From positions 1 through 64,000 of IMG/VR virus record IMGVR_UViG_3300034684_000299: DNA of 64,000 nucleotides, one strand, 5' to 3'. A model generated the notes under the pieces. That model did no database searches, was not told the origin of the DNA, and worked only from the letters and a program-made list of their open reading frames with translations. The position numbers and the translations under genes were made by a program. The stretch's first letter is position 1; each line of letters begins with the position of its first letter. Below, piece by piece: positions 1-8,724 of the stretch. This DNA comes from a virus.

Positions 1-401
1 TGTGAGTCTAACTTATGCTTAATAGAAGGTGCAAGCCAACCCTCTTTTTTAGAAGATACTCTATTGTTAAACTTAGGTTTTCTATATCTAAGCCTATTGC
101 GTCTAATTCTACGATACATCCTTCTTTCCTTGATAAGTTCAGATATATCGTTTCTTAGTTTAACTTCACCAGAGATTAGCTCCTTCTTTTCAGTTATAGC
201 TGAAAAACCTATATGGTTATACCCACTATCTATACCAAGTGTAATATCTTGTGTATAGGTAGTAGTATCATATAAAAGCTGAATAGTAAAAGGTTTAACT
301 TTAACCACTTTAGCAAGTCCTTGCTTAAGTAGTCTTCTAACTTTACCATGCCTATTAGTAGGCATTAAAGGTTTCCCATTAATAGATAGTACATATACCA
401 T
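1..401 (-). CDS. iscB: IscB RNA-guided endonuclease, copy 1, N-terminal part
   Basis: About 133 residues are visible; the rest is off the window. The ATG at 399-401 follows an AAAGGAGG ribosome binding site. The N-terminus carries an intact PLMP motif (GKPLMPTNR), then the RuvC-I strand LGIDSGYNHIGFSA with the catalytic Asp at about residue 60. An Arg-rich bridge-helix segment (RRMYRRIRRNRLRYRKPKF) and the family signature KEGWLAPSI follow. Family knowledge: IscB is the ancestor of Cas9 and uses an omega-RNA encoded just upstream to cut double-stranded DNA. Divergence from the other two copies implies separate acquisition or an old duplication. The HNH and RuvC-II/III parts cannot be judged here. 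Confidence 0.88.
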   Translation of the reverse strand, partial: MVYVLSINGKPLMPTNRHGKVRRLLKQGLAKVVKVKPFTIQLLYDTTTYTQDITLGIDSGYNHIGFSAITEKKELISGEVKLRNDISELIKERRMYRRIRRNRLRYRKPKFNNRVSSKKEGWLAPSIKHKLDS

Positions 402-666
402 TTAAACAACCTCCTTTAAAGGTAAGTCAGGCTAAAGCCTGTAAGTCCACATCGCCAATGTTACAGTAGGTTTTTCAGTAACAGCACTTCTCCTACCCAT
501 CAGAGATGTTTAACCATTACCCACAGAGCTTGGAACTTGTGGAGCATCCCAAGGTGTCTATATATTCTACTGTAACGTAGCTAAAAAGTAATCCTTTTAG
601 CTTAGGCTAATCAACCGAGCTTGTTTTTCTACAAGCCCCCACCTCTATAGGTGGTGGGTAGTTGAC
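402..666 (-). ncRNA. IscB omega-RNA, copy 1
   Basis: Non-coding region from the element left end to the iscB start, read on the minus strand. It begins GTCAACTACC and forms a CCACCT-ATAG-AGGTGG hairpin. A long-range stem joins TTACAGTAG with CTACTGTAA (perfect), and an internal stem pairs CCTTGG with TTCCAAG. A third stem pairs GTAATGG with CTGTTAC using two G-U pairs. The same stems occur with different bases in the other two copies (compensatory changes), which is strong evidence for a structured RNA. By analogy with known IscB systems, the guide is the flanking DNA just 5' of GTCAAC, here ending CTACAAACGTAATAGT, which is RCC1-gene sequence. Confidence 0.8.
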
Positions 667-1856
667 ACTATTACGTTTGTAGGAACACTTCTACTAGAAG
701 TAGGTCCAATTCCTAATTGCCCATAGAAATTATTCCCCCAAGTATACAATTTACCCGTTTCTGTTATTGCTGCTGAATGATGATCTGATATACTTATAGC
801 AACCACTTTTTCTCCACCAAACATATCTATCAAAATAGGATAATGTTTTGGAATAGTGGTTCCATCACCTAATTTTCCTTCGCTATTGCTTCCCCAAGTA
901 TATAACTCACCTGATTCAATTAATGCTGCAGAATGAGCCCATCCTAAACTTACATCTACTACTTTTTTTCCAGAAATTATACAAGTTGGAATATGTCTTT
1001 CATCAGTAGAGCCATTTCCTAATTGTCCATAATAATTGTACCCCCAAGTATACAATTTTCCTGATTCAGTTATCGCGGCGGAATGTTCTACACCCAAACT
1101 TACAGCAATTACTTTTTCCCCATTAAACCTATCTATTAATCTTGGCGTATGTTTCTCAACAGTAGTTCCATCGCCTAATTGTCCAAAGTCATTGTCACCC
1201 CAAGTATACAATTTTCCTGATTCTGTGATTGCCGAAGAATGCCCTGAACCCAAACTTACAGTTACTATTTTTTCTCCATTAAATCTATTTATCCATAAAG
1301 GAAAGCTTCTATCAATAGTAAGCCCATTACCTAATTGACCATAGTCATTTTCACCCCACATATATAATTTACCTGATTCTGTTATTGCCGCTGAAGTATA
1401 ACCTCCCAAACTTATAGCTATTACTTTTTCTCCATTAAAACTATCAATTAATGTTGGCGTAGTTCTATTGTATGTATTTCCATTGCCTAATTGTCCATGT
1501 TGATTGTGCCCCCAAGTATACAATTTGCCCGTTTCTGTTATTGCTGCTGAATGATCTTGCCCTAAATCCACAGCAATTACTTTTTCTCCATCAAAACTAT
1601 TTATTAATGTTGGAACATATTTATCAGCAGTAGTTCCATCACCTAATTGTCCATATTCATTGTCACCCCAGGTATATAAACTCCCAAATTCTGTTATCGC
1701 TGAGGAATAGCCAACTCCCATACTAATTTTTTGAAACTTTATTGTTGGTTCAGGATTAGAAGGCACAAGGAACTCTGTAATAGTACAAAAAGTTCTAACA
1801 TCTCTAGTTCTTTTCCCGTTTTTTAATTTAGCATTTAAATAATATATATCAGACAA
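645..1856 (-). CDS. RCC1-repeat seven-bladed propeller protein A, 3' end altered by IscB element
   Basis: About 403 residues. The TTG at 1854-1856 is preferred because AAAAGGAG lies 9 nt upstream; an in-frame TTG at 1883 has no such site. After about 50 residues come seven RCC1 repeats of about 52 residues (pattern SAAITESGKLYTWG..N..GQLGDGTT), enough for a complete beta-propeller. In this phage context a role in adsorption (fibre or receptor-binding protein) is likely but inferred. The last repeat ends NVIV and then runs into the left end of IscB copy 1, which supplies STTHHL and the stop. Proteins B and C instead continue into further C-terminal sequence, so the native end is probably lost. 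Confidence 0.8.
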   Translation of the reverse strand: MSDIYYLNAKLKNGKRTRDVRTFCTITEFLVPSNPEPTIKFQKISMGVGYSSAITEFGSLYTWGDNEYGQLGDGTTADKYVPTLINSFDGEKVIAVDLGQDHSAAITETGKLYTWGHNQHGQLGNGNTYNRTTPTLIDSFNGEKVIAISLGGYTSAAITESGKLYMWGENDYGQLGNGLTIDRSFPLWINRFNGEKIVTVSLGSGHSSAITESGKLYTWGDNDFGQLGDGTTVEKHTPRLIDRFNGEKVIAVSLGVEHSAAITESGKLYTWGYNYYGQLGNGSTDERHIPTCIISGKKVVDVSLGWAHSAALIESGELYTWGSNSEGKLGDGTTIPKHYPILIDMFGGEKVVAISISDHHSAAITETGKLYTWGNNFYGQLGIGPTSSRSVPTNVIVSTTHHL

Positions 1857-1857
1857 T

Positions 1858-3633
1858 TTAATCGACTCCTTTTGTTGTATCAATAACTTTGAGATAAATA
1901 GGTGGAAACTGAGGTATAAAACCTTTTTTATTACTTTTTAATATTATTTTATGATTAATTTTATTCTCTAAATCTTTCAAAGCTTCAGAAGGAGCGTTAA
2001 TATCTATCAATTGATTCAACTTTTGAAATCTAACGTCAAAAGTAAGTATTTCACCAGTTCGTAATTTGACTTTTAATAGCAATTTTTCAGATTCTATTCT
2101 AGAACATGGAATGAATGGAGCGACAAGATATTTAACCCCGGATCTGGGTTGCATACAGAATCTTAATGTTTCAATTCGTATAAAATTATAATAATACTTT
2201 TCAATTGGATTCTCAATTTTGATCCAATTATAGGCTTTATCAGTTTTTAAAAAGGTTGGTACACGTACATTAATCCAATTATATTTATACGAGAATGTTT
2301 TACGATTAATAGGTTTGTAAAATGAAATTATGAAATTAGTTGGCTTTATACTTAAATTACTGGATGTAACTTTAAGCTCATTTATTATACGTGAATAAAT
2401 GGATAGATTTTCCAAAGTAATCAACAGTTTGTTGAGTTCATGCTTGGTATGATTACTTGATATATTAGAAATTAAAAAGTTATAATTTTTTCTATCAAAA
2501 ATACTTTTGGATGCATTAATAAATAATAATTTTATAAATTCTTTATCAAAAGAAAGTGTTTGCAAATTTCGTAATGTTTCTCTGTGAATTGTAGTATTTA
2601 AATAAATTAAATCTCTTATAATATCAGCATAACCAATAGTATTTTCTAATATTATGTTTTTAAGAATAGAATTATTATAATCAGTATAATTCGTTGATAT
2701 TTTAGATATAGGAATAAAATTTTTAGTAAGTGAACTGAGAGACAAATAATTGAATATCTTACTCTCTTTTGTTTGAGTTGAAGACATTAAGTAATTTATT
2801 GTATTAAAATTAGACAAATAAGATGTATTAGAAATATAGTTTTTAACAATGTTTGTCGAGTTTTGATTATTTAAAATAAGAAAATTAGATACTTTTGGAT
2901 AATATAACTTTGTTTTTGGATAAATAATATGAGATACAGGTGCTTCTTGCATTCTGGTCAAAGTGAAATTCAAATTAGATACTTTTTCTTTCCTTTTAAT
3001 ATTTCTACTTTGAATATCTTTAGAAACTTGTATCCATTTTTCTAATTTTAACGTTGATAAAAACTTAAACCATCCTAAGATAGATTGTAAATCCATCATT
3101 TGCAAAATATCTTCGTCTCTTAACAAACCATAAGCATTTTCAAATAATTCATCGTATTGTTCAGAACTTCCTAAATCATATGAATTTCTGAAGTATTCGA
3201 AAAATATTCTTAATGCAGCTACACTTAAACTTGATATACTGTTCCCTATTTCAAACTCTCTTTCAACAGGTTCTACAATAGTTTCTGTTGGAGGTGGTAC
3301 ATATGGTTCCCCTGGTGTTGATCCTTCTATATATTGTGAAATATCCAATTTATCATAAACCCTAAAAATTTTTATCTCGCTTTGAGAGGACGGAATTATA
3401 TTGATATAATTTAAAAATTCATATGTATTATTCAAAGATAAATTAGAAAGTACATTTGCACCAGCTTCGGACAGATATCCCATTGACATTCGAATCCAAT
3501 TGTAAAATTCCGGATTATTGGGATCCGGAATTATAATATAATCTTTTGTTTTTAAATCAACAAAAGAAACAGCTTTTCTGTTGATTTTACTAATATTAAT
3601 TTGATTATTAATATTAATATAATTATATGGCAT
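1858..3633 (-). CDS. Phage tail-region protein, 591 aa, function unknown
   Basis: Not recognised. The ATG is preceded by AAAGGA at about 12 nt, and the stop lies 1 nt before the start of the next gene (1856). A Pro/Glu-rich linker (around residues 105-125, PYVPPPTETIVEPVE) separates a short N-terminal domain from an Asn/Ser-rich helical middle. A beta-rich C-terminal domain follows (about 500-591), with GVKYLVAPFIPCSR. A short motif recurs four times: FYNWIRM near residue 45, then YNWINV, YNWIKI and YNFIRI around 445-485. It sits between RCC1 proteins A and B, so it probably belongs to the same tail-tip or fibre assembly; this is inference only. Confidence 0.7.
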   Translation of the reverse strand: MPYNYININNQINISKINRKAVSFVDLKTKDYIIIPDPNNPEFYNWIRMSMGYLSEAGANVLSNLSLNNTYEFLNYINIIPSSQSEIKIFRVYDKLDISQYIEGSTPGEPYVPPPTETIVEPVEREFEIGNSISSLSVAALRIFFEYFRNSYDLGSSEQYDELFENAYGLLRDEDILQMMDLQSILGWFKFLSTLKLEKWIQVSKDIQSRNIKRKEKVSNLNFTLTRMQEAPVSHIIYPKTKLYYPKVSNFLILNNQNSTNIVKNYISNTSYLSNFNTINYLMSSTQTKESKIFNYLSLSSLTKNFIPISKISTNYTDYNNSILKNIILENTIGYADIIRDLIYLNTTIHRETLRNLQTLSFDKEFIKLLFINASKSIFDRKNYNFLISNISSNHTKHELNKLLITLENLSIYSRIINELKVTSSNLSIKPTNFIISFYKPINRKTFSYKYNWINVRVPTFLKTDKAYNWIKIENPIEKYYYNFIRIETLRFCMQPRSGVKYLVAPFIPCSRIESEKLLLKVKLRTGEILTFDVRFQKLNQLIDINAPSEALKDLENKINHKIILKSNKKGFIPQFPPIYLKVIDTTKGVD

Positions 3634-5318
3634 TAGATTATTATTCCTTTAATTATTAGTGAGGATAAATCTTCAGTTGGTACCGCTTGAGACGATAGAT
3701 TCTTTATATTCAACAATGGTGTTTCCCCATTAGCCTCCAATTGTTCTTGAATTAATATCTTGTGTTGTTTATAAAATGGGCAGTTAGCATTACAATTTGT
3801 TGTTTGAAATTCTGGACGTCCTTTTGCACAATAATGCAACAATGTATTATCATCATAAATATTGTATTCACAATGCCCATAGTATTTGTTTTCTAACATT
3901 TCTTCAATTCCTAATATTTTTTGCCCATTTCTTGCTTCCACTATTAGATATAAATCATTATCCTTTGTTATATCTGTATATTTAGCCATAACTTCAACAT
4001 CTATTCTTTTATCAGAAGATACCATAGTTGCATCAGGTGCTCCCATTAAAGCCATAGAATCAGAACCTATAAGGTTTCTAAATTCAAATATTCCTGGATC
4101 AACTGTGGTTACTACTAAAGTATGAAATCCACCTAAACATACTTGTGATGCTTTTTTATATCCGAATCTATCTATTAACGTAGGCACAGTTTTGTTTACA
4201 GTAGTACCATCACCTAATTGACCATAATTGTTTAGTCCCCACATATATAATTTGCCTGATTCCGTTATTGCTGAAGAATGACCATTATATGGGGATACAT
4301 TACCACCTCCTAAATTCACAGTTATTATTTTTTCACCGTTAAATTTATCAATTAAAGTAGGAACACTTTTATTTACAATAGTTCCATCACCTAATTGTCC
4401 GGCATTGTTATATCCCCATGTATATAATTTCCCTGTTTCTGTTATTGCTGATGAATGCAAAAATCCTAAATTAACTACTTTTATTTTTTCTCCATTAAAT
4501 CTATCAATTAAAGTAGGAACACTTTTATTTACAGTAGTTCCATCTCCTAATGCTCCACCATAATCATTTCTACCCCACGTATATAATTTACCGGATTCTG
4601 TTATTGCTGAAGAATGCCATCCACCTAAACTTACAGCAATAACTTTTTCTCCACCAAAATTATCTATTAATATAGGAACATGTTTTTCTACAGTAGTACC
4701 ATCACCTAATTGTCCTTTATCATTCAAACCCCAAGTATATAACTTACCTGATTCTGTTATTGCTGCTGAATGATAGTGCCCTAAACTTACTGATATTACT
4801 TTCTCTCCATTAAATTTATCTATCAAAGTTGGTGTAGTTCGATTGGTAGTAGTTCCGTCTCCTAATCTACCATTGCCATTAAATCCCCAAGTATATAACT
4901 TACCTGATTCTGTTATCATCGCCGAATGATATTCACCCAAACTGACTATTTTTGCCTTATCTTCTTTAAAACTGTATATTAATGTTGGTGTCGTTCTTTG
5001 AGTGGTAGTTCCATCGCCTAATTGCCCATAATTGTTATAACCCCAAGTATATAACTTACCTGTTTTGGTAACAATAGCAGAATGGTAAAAACCAGCTCCT
5101 AAATCTTCTATTTGTTCCCCTTCAAATATTTTTAATTCCACAGGATTACTTTTATTGGCAGTAGTTCCATCTCCCAATTCTCCGTGTACATTGTATCCCC
5201 AGCTATATGTTGTATTAAAAATAATATTTCCTTCAACACTCAAAATTTCTTTTGGCCCAATCAAAAATGCAAAAGGTTCAACAGGGAACGCTTTGTTTTC
5301 AGCTATAATTTTATTCAA
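3633..5318 (-). CDS. RCC1-repeat propeller protein B with C-terminal cysteine module
   Basis: 561 residues. Residues about 35-410 hold seven RCC1 repeats. The propeller appears closed by a strand after the last one (HTLVVTTVD). Residues about 420-561 form a separate domain containing HCEYNIYDDNT, YCA, CNANC and PFYK, a four-cysteine pattern that could bind a metal. The same pattern is found in the 335-aa protein encoded at 9579-10586. The start is uncertain: TTG at 5316-5318 lies about 30 nt from the nearest AAGGA-like site. It overlaps the next gene by 1 nt. A fibre or receptor-binding role is inferred from context. Confidence 0.78.
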   Translation of the reverse strand: MNKIIAENKAFPVEPFAFLIGPKEILSVEGNIIFNTTYSWGYNVHGELGDGTTANKSNPVELKIFEGEQIEDLGAGFYHSAIVTKTGKLYTWGYNNYGQLGDGTTTQRTTPTLIYSFKEDKAKIVSLGEYHSAMITESGKLYTWGFNGNGRLGDGTTTNRTTPTLIDKFNGEKVISVSLGHYHSAAITESGKLYTWGLNDKGQLGDGTTVEKHVPILIDNFGGEKVIAVSLGGWHSSAITESGKLYTWGRNDYGGALGDGTTVNKSVPTLIDRFNGEKIKVVNLGFLHSSAITETGKLYTWGYNNAGQLGDGTIVNKSVPTLIDKFNGEKIITVNLGGGNVSPYNGHSSAITESGKLYMWGLNNYGQLGDGTTVNKTVPTLIDRFGYKKASQVCLGGFHTLVVTTVDPGIFEFRNLIGSDSMALMGAPDATMVSSDKRIDVEVMAKYTDITKDNDLYLIVEARNGQKILGIEEMLENKYYGHCEYNIYDDNTLLHYCAKGRPEFQTTNCNANCPFYKQHKILIQEQLEANGETPLLNIKNLSSQAVPTEDLSSLIIKGIII

Positions 5319-5355
5319 TCTGAGTGTATTCGTGGTTTTTCACCATCCTTGTAAA

Positions 5356-7266
5356 TTAATCAAAATCCACAATTATTCGTCCACTTAAATTACTCTTAGT
5401 CTGATCTATTCGTTTGATTGTTAATGGAACAGATGTTTGATTTCTATTAGGTAGTTTAACGTATCCTTCCGCTTTGGAATATTCTAACCAAAACTGTTCT
5501 ACGGTAGTTTCATTGTTACCAACGATGATTTTGTCGTTAATCCCTATATTACTGATTGTCTTTAAAAGTACCAGTTTTCCAGGGAAACGCCATTGTTTTA
5601 CTTTCAATTCTCTTGTAGTAGAATCGTATTCCAAAACAATAGGTCTATCGTATCTGTAATATTCTATATAATCCCCTATCTTATAACGATTAACATCGTA
5701 AGGTTGTAAAAGGTTTATTTGAGATACAGCAACCATTTCAGGTGTACTTTCAACAACTTCTTCTAAAATATCTGTATGTGGTTTGATAGTAGCAGGAGCT
5801 AATTCAATATAATAATACGTATTTGTAGAATCATCTAATACTTTGATGGCCTCTTTCTTTCTATCTACATTAAAATCTACTTTTACCATACTTTCCATAT
5901 TTATCACATGGAAATTAACATCGTTGAGATTAAATCGTCCCCAGTCAATTTTGATATTGTTGTTACTATCTTTTTGCACTTTATACATAAAGTTGTTTCT
6001 AATTCGTAAGTTATCACTTAATTCGTCAACAAATAACTTATTTAAATTCATATAATATATCATACTGTAATTTGAAGCTATGATTTTTAATTTAAATTTT
6101 ATATTTGAAGTTATTACTTTTTTTGTAGTTATTTTATGTATTAAACTTCCATCTTCATTATACATATAAAATAGTTGGTACCCGGAATAAATATAAGCAT
6201 CTAAGATAATTGTTTCCGTTGGTAAAGGATCATAAATATATCTATCAAAGATTTTGCTTGTACTACCTGTTGAATCTTTTTCAAAGGTTAAATTTATAGA
6301 ATCAATTAAAGTACCTGTGCTATCCAAAAATTCTAATATATACTTTGAATTAGCGATTCCGGGTGTCAATTTAAATGCTGTTCTAAATCTAAATGGCAGA
6401 GAATACAAATTAGTAGTTTGTATATAATAATTTGAATCTGCAATATTAGAATTGTTAACTACAAGATTGTTCCCATCAGAGATATATAAACCATTAGCAG
6501 AAGTAATATCCCAATTGGTTAAATCTTTAAAATCATCGTTTAAAACTGAGGTTTTTGTAGTGGATAATGTTGACACAACGGTTTGACCATATTGCATTTC
6601 AATTTTATCTTCAGGTACTAAATCCAAAAAATCTATGGAGAATTTTGCTGTTGGTTTTGAAGAGCTTGGAACTAATAAATTAGTATATTCAAAATTATTT
6701 ATTACGGTATTTGGTTCTACATTCAAACCAAGATTATTTTTAACGTTAATTCCTTTAGTTAATACTCTGCCTTCAGGTGTTTGAACTACAACATGGTAAT
6801 TGCCACACGAAATTGAAGAAAATTTGCCTATTTTAGTGAATGTTTTTATACTTTCTTCTTCTATATCAGGCCATAATCGAGCAACAGGATTGTTGTATCC
6901 TGTTCCCCATACATTATCATCTTTATCGTATATAAACAAATTGTATTTATCTAATTGGTATCTAACAATGTGAGCAATAGGGGGAACAATAAACTGTTGT
7001 AATGTTGAAATAGGTAGTTCATCTCCAGTATTTAAGATACCATGTTCATTGTTACCCATAATCCAGATAGTATTACCTGTTTTAAATATTATTATATTTC
7101 CACCATTACATTGAAAATCAGAAACGTTAGTAATGAAAACTGTAGGAGTAGTATCACCATAATTCCATATATATAAAGTTCCATCTTCATTTAAAGAAAC
7201 ATATTTATCTTGAAACTTATCTAATTTAATTATATTAGTAAATTCAGTATAATTAATCAATGGCAT
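5356..7266 (-). CDS. Tail-region protein with degenerate RCC1-like N-terminus, 636 aa
   Basis: The N-terminal about 200 residues show weak RCC1-like strands (SLNEDGTLYIWN, GNTIWIMGNNEHGIL, NVWGTGYNN), much decayed compared with proteins A-C. The middle (about 230-420) is predicted beta-rich, possibly a jelly-roll or concanavalin-like module (DWGRFNL, FRFRTAFKLTPG). The C-terminus (about 480-636) has small beta modules. ATG at 7264-7266 follows AGTAGGTG. It lies between propeller genes B and C in the same operon, so a structural role in the same fibre complex is likely. No enzyme motif is seen. Confidence 0.68.
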   Translation of the reverse strand: MPLINYTEFTNIIKLDKFQDKYVSLNEDGTLYIWNYGDTTPTVFITNVSDFQCNGGNIIIFKTGNTIWIMGNNEHGILNTGDELPISTLQQFIVPPIAHIVRYQLDKYNLFIYDKDDNVWGTGYNNPVARLWPDIEEESIKTFTKIGKFSSISCGNYHVVVQTPEGRVLTKGINVKNNLGLNVEPNTVINNFEYTNLLVPSSSKPTAKFSIDFLDLVPEDKIEMQYGQTVVSTLSTTKTSVLNDDFKDLTNWDITSANGLYISDGNNLVVNNSNIADSNYYIQTTNLYSLPFRFRTAFKLTPGIANSKYILEFLDSTGTLIDSINLTFEKDSTGSTSKIFDRYIYDPLPTETIILDAYIYSGYQLFYMYNEDGSLIHKITTKKVITSNIKFKLKIIASNYSMIYYMNLNKLFVDELSDNLRIRNNFMYKVQKDSNNNIKIDWGRFNLNDVNFHVINMESMVKVDFNVDRKKEAIKVLDDSTNTYYYIELAPATIKPHTDILEEVVESTPEMVAVSQINLLQPYDVNRYKIGDYIEYYRYDRPIVLEYDSTTRELKVKQWRFPGKLVLLKTISNIGINDKIIVGNNETTVEQFWLEYSKAEGYVKLPNRNQTSVPLTIKRIDQTKSNLSGRIIVDFD

Positions 7267-7274
7267 AAAAACAC

Positions 7275-8711
7275 CTACTTATATATTGGTGTTAAATCAA
7301 CATGAATTAAGGTTTGAGTCGTTTTTGTAGTAGTCATATTATTAACAGGTAATTGTATTGTTTCATTACCAAAACTTGTAGAAGAAATTAATGTAGGAAC
7401 TGTTTTGTTGGCAGTAGTTCCATCGCCTAATTGACCATTGCCATTCAAACCCCAAGTATATAATTTGCCTGATTCCGTTATTGCTGAGGAATGTCTATCT
7501 CCTAAACTTACAGCTATTACTTTTTCGCCATCGAAATTATCTATTAATATTGGTGTTGCCCTATTTGTAGTAGTTCCATCACCTAATCTACCATCACCAT
7601 TATAACCCCAAGTATATAATTTACCTGTCTCTGTTATTGCTGCTGAATGATAGTATCCTAAACTAACAGCAATTACTTTTTCTCCATTAAATCTATCTAT
7701 TAATGTAGGAACTGTTTTGTTGGCAGTAGTTCCATCGCCTAATTGACCATTGCCATTCAAACCCCACGTATATAATTTGCCTGATTCTGTTACCGCTGAA
7801 GAATGATACCATCCTAAACTAACAGCTATTATTTTTTCTCCATTAAATCTATTTATTAACGTAGGAATTGTTTTGTTGGCAGTAGTCCCATCACCTAGTT
7901 GCCCCGCATCGTTCAAACCCCAAGTATATAGTTTGCCTGATTCTGTTATCGCTGAAGAATGATATCTTCCTAAACTTACAGATATTACTTTTTCGTCATT
8001 AAACTTATCTATCAAAGTTGGTGTAGTTCTAGTAGTAGTAGTTCCATCACCTAATTGCCCAAAATTATTGTATCCCCATGTATATAATTTGCCTGATTCC
8101 GTTATTGCTGAGGAATGTCTATCTCCTAAACTTACAGCTATTACTTTTTCGCCATCGAAATTATCTATTAATATTGGTGTTGCCCTATTTGTAGTAGTTC
8201 CATCACCTAATCTACCATCACCATTATAACCCCAAGTATATAATTTACCTGTCTCTGTTATTGCTGCTGAATGATAGTATCCTAAACTAACAGCTATTAC
8301 TTTTTCGCCATTAAATCTATCTATTAATGTAGGAACTGTTTTGTTGGCAGTAGTTCCATCGCCTAATTCTCCATGAAAATTATATCCCCACGTATATAAT
8401 TTGCCTGATTCTGTTATTGCTGAAGAATGAGAGGAACCTGCTCCTATAGTATAATTCTCACCAAATCTTGACATTAGTACATACGAATCTATTTGATCAT
8501 TAAAAAATTTTATTTTTAAATTGTATGTTCCAGCCACTCTATTTTGTAATCTTACCCTTATTTTCCCTGTTACAGGGTCAAAATCAAAAGGTATAGGATT
8601 GTTTAAATCGTCGTATATTTTAAAATTACATCTTTTTCTTCCTAAACTATCGTATCCCATGACGGCAGGATTGAATGTTGCACCATCAGGAATGAATATC
8701 TCTGTACCCAT
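7275..8711 (-). CDS. RCC1-repeat propeller protein C
   Basis: 478 residues. A short beta domain (1-85, PVTGKIRVRLQNRVAGTYNLKIKF) precedes seven RCC1 repeats, and a tail of about 25 residues ends it. The start follows TTAGGAGG at about 9 nt. At DNA level blade 6 with its flanks is an almost exact copy of blade 2 with its flanks (see the repeat entries), so blades have been copied recently within the gene. As with A and B, a surface or receptor-binding role is inferred from position in the tail operon and from the fold, which commonly mediates protein binding. Confidence 0.8.
   Translation of the reverse strand: MGTEIFIPDGATFNPAVMGYDSLGRKRCNFKIYDDLNNPIPFDFDPVTGKIRVRLQNRVAGTYNLKIKFFNDQIDSYVLMSRFGENYTIGAGSSHSSAITESGKLYTWGYNFHGELGDGTTANKTVPTLIDRFNGEKVIAVSLGYYHSAAITETGKLYTWGYNGDGRLGDGTTTNRATPILIDNFDGEKVIAVSLGDRHSSAITESGKLYTWGYNNFGQLGDGTTTTRTTPTLIDKFNDEKVISVSLGRYHSSAITESGKLYTWGLNDAGQLGDGTTANKTIPTLINRFNGEKIIAVSLGWYHSSAVTESGKLYTWGLNGNGQLGDGTTANKTVPTLIDRFNGEKVIAVSLGYYHSAAITETGKLYTWGYNGDGRLGDGTTTNRATPILIDNFDGEKVIAVSLGDRHSSAITESGKLYTWGLNGNGQLGDGTTANKTVPTLISSTSFGNETIQLPVNNMTTTKTTQTLIHVDLTPIYK
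7457..7744 (-). repeat. RCC1 blade duplication, unit 1
   Basis: About 288 bp nearly identical to 8081-8368, with only about two mismatches seen by eye. The offset is 624 bp, exactly four 156-bp (52-codon) blades. It encodes blade 6 and parts of blades 5 and 7. Confidence 0.85.
8081..8368 (-). repeat. RCC1 blade duplication, unit 2
   Basis: Partner of 7457-7744, encoding blade 2 and parts of blades 1 and 3. Near-identity in an otherwise diverged repeat array indicates recent gene conversion or unequal recombination. Confidence 0.85.
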
Positions 8712-8724
8712 TATTTTTTTCCTC

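Larger units (their letters stand above)
1..666 (-). mobile_element. IscB/omega-RNA element, copy 1 (partial)
   Basis: Left part of an ISC-type (IS200/IS605-like) element: a left end starting GTCAACTACC at 666, the omega-RNA region, and the first third of iscB. The right end lies beyond the window. The left end sits inside the 3' end of an RCC1-repeat gene, so the last residues of that protein (STTHHL) come from the element. No tyrosine transposase is visible. It is the same element type as the copies at 10590-12187 and 18867-20448. Confidence 0.85.

Noticed and set aside
1036-1338. Plus-strand frames across the RCC1, fibre and polymerase genes.
   Set aside because: They mirror the repeats or codon bias of the real genes, lack ribosome binding sites, and have unnatural composition.
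645-8711. Regular 156-bp tandem repeats that could suggest a CRISPR array or satellite DNA.
   Set aside because: They are in-frame 52-codon RCC1 blades in three genes; there are no short palindromic repeats with unique spacers.
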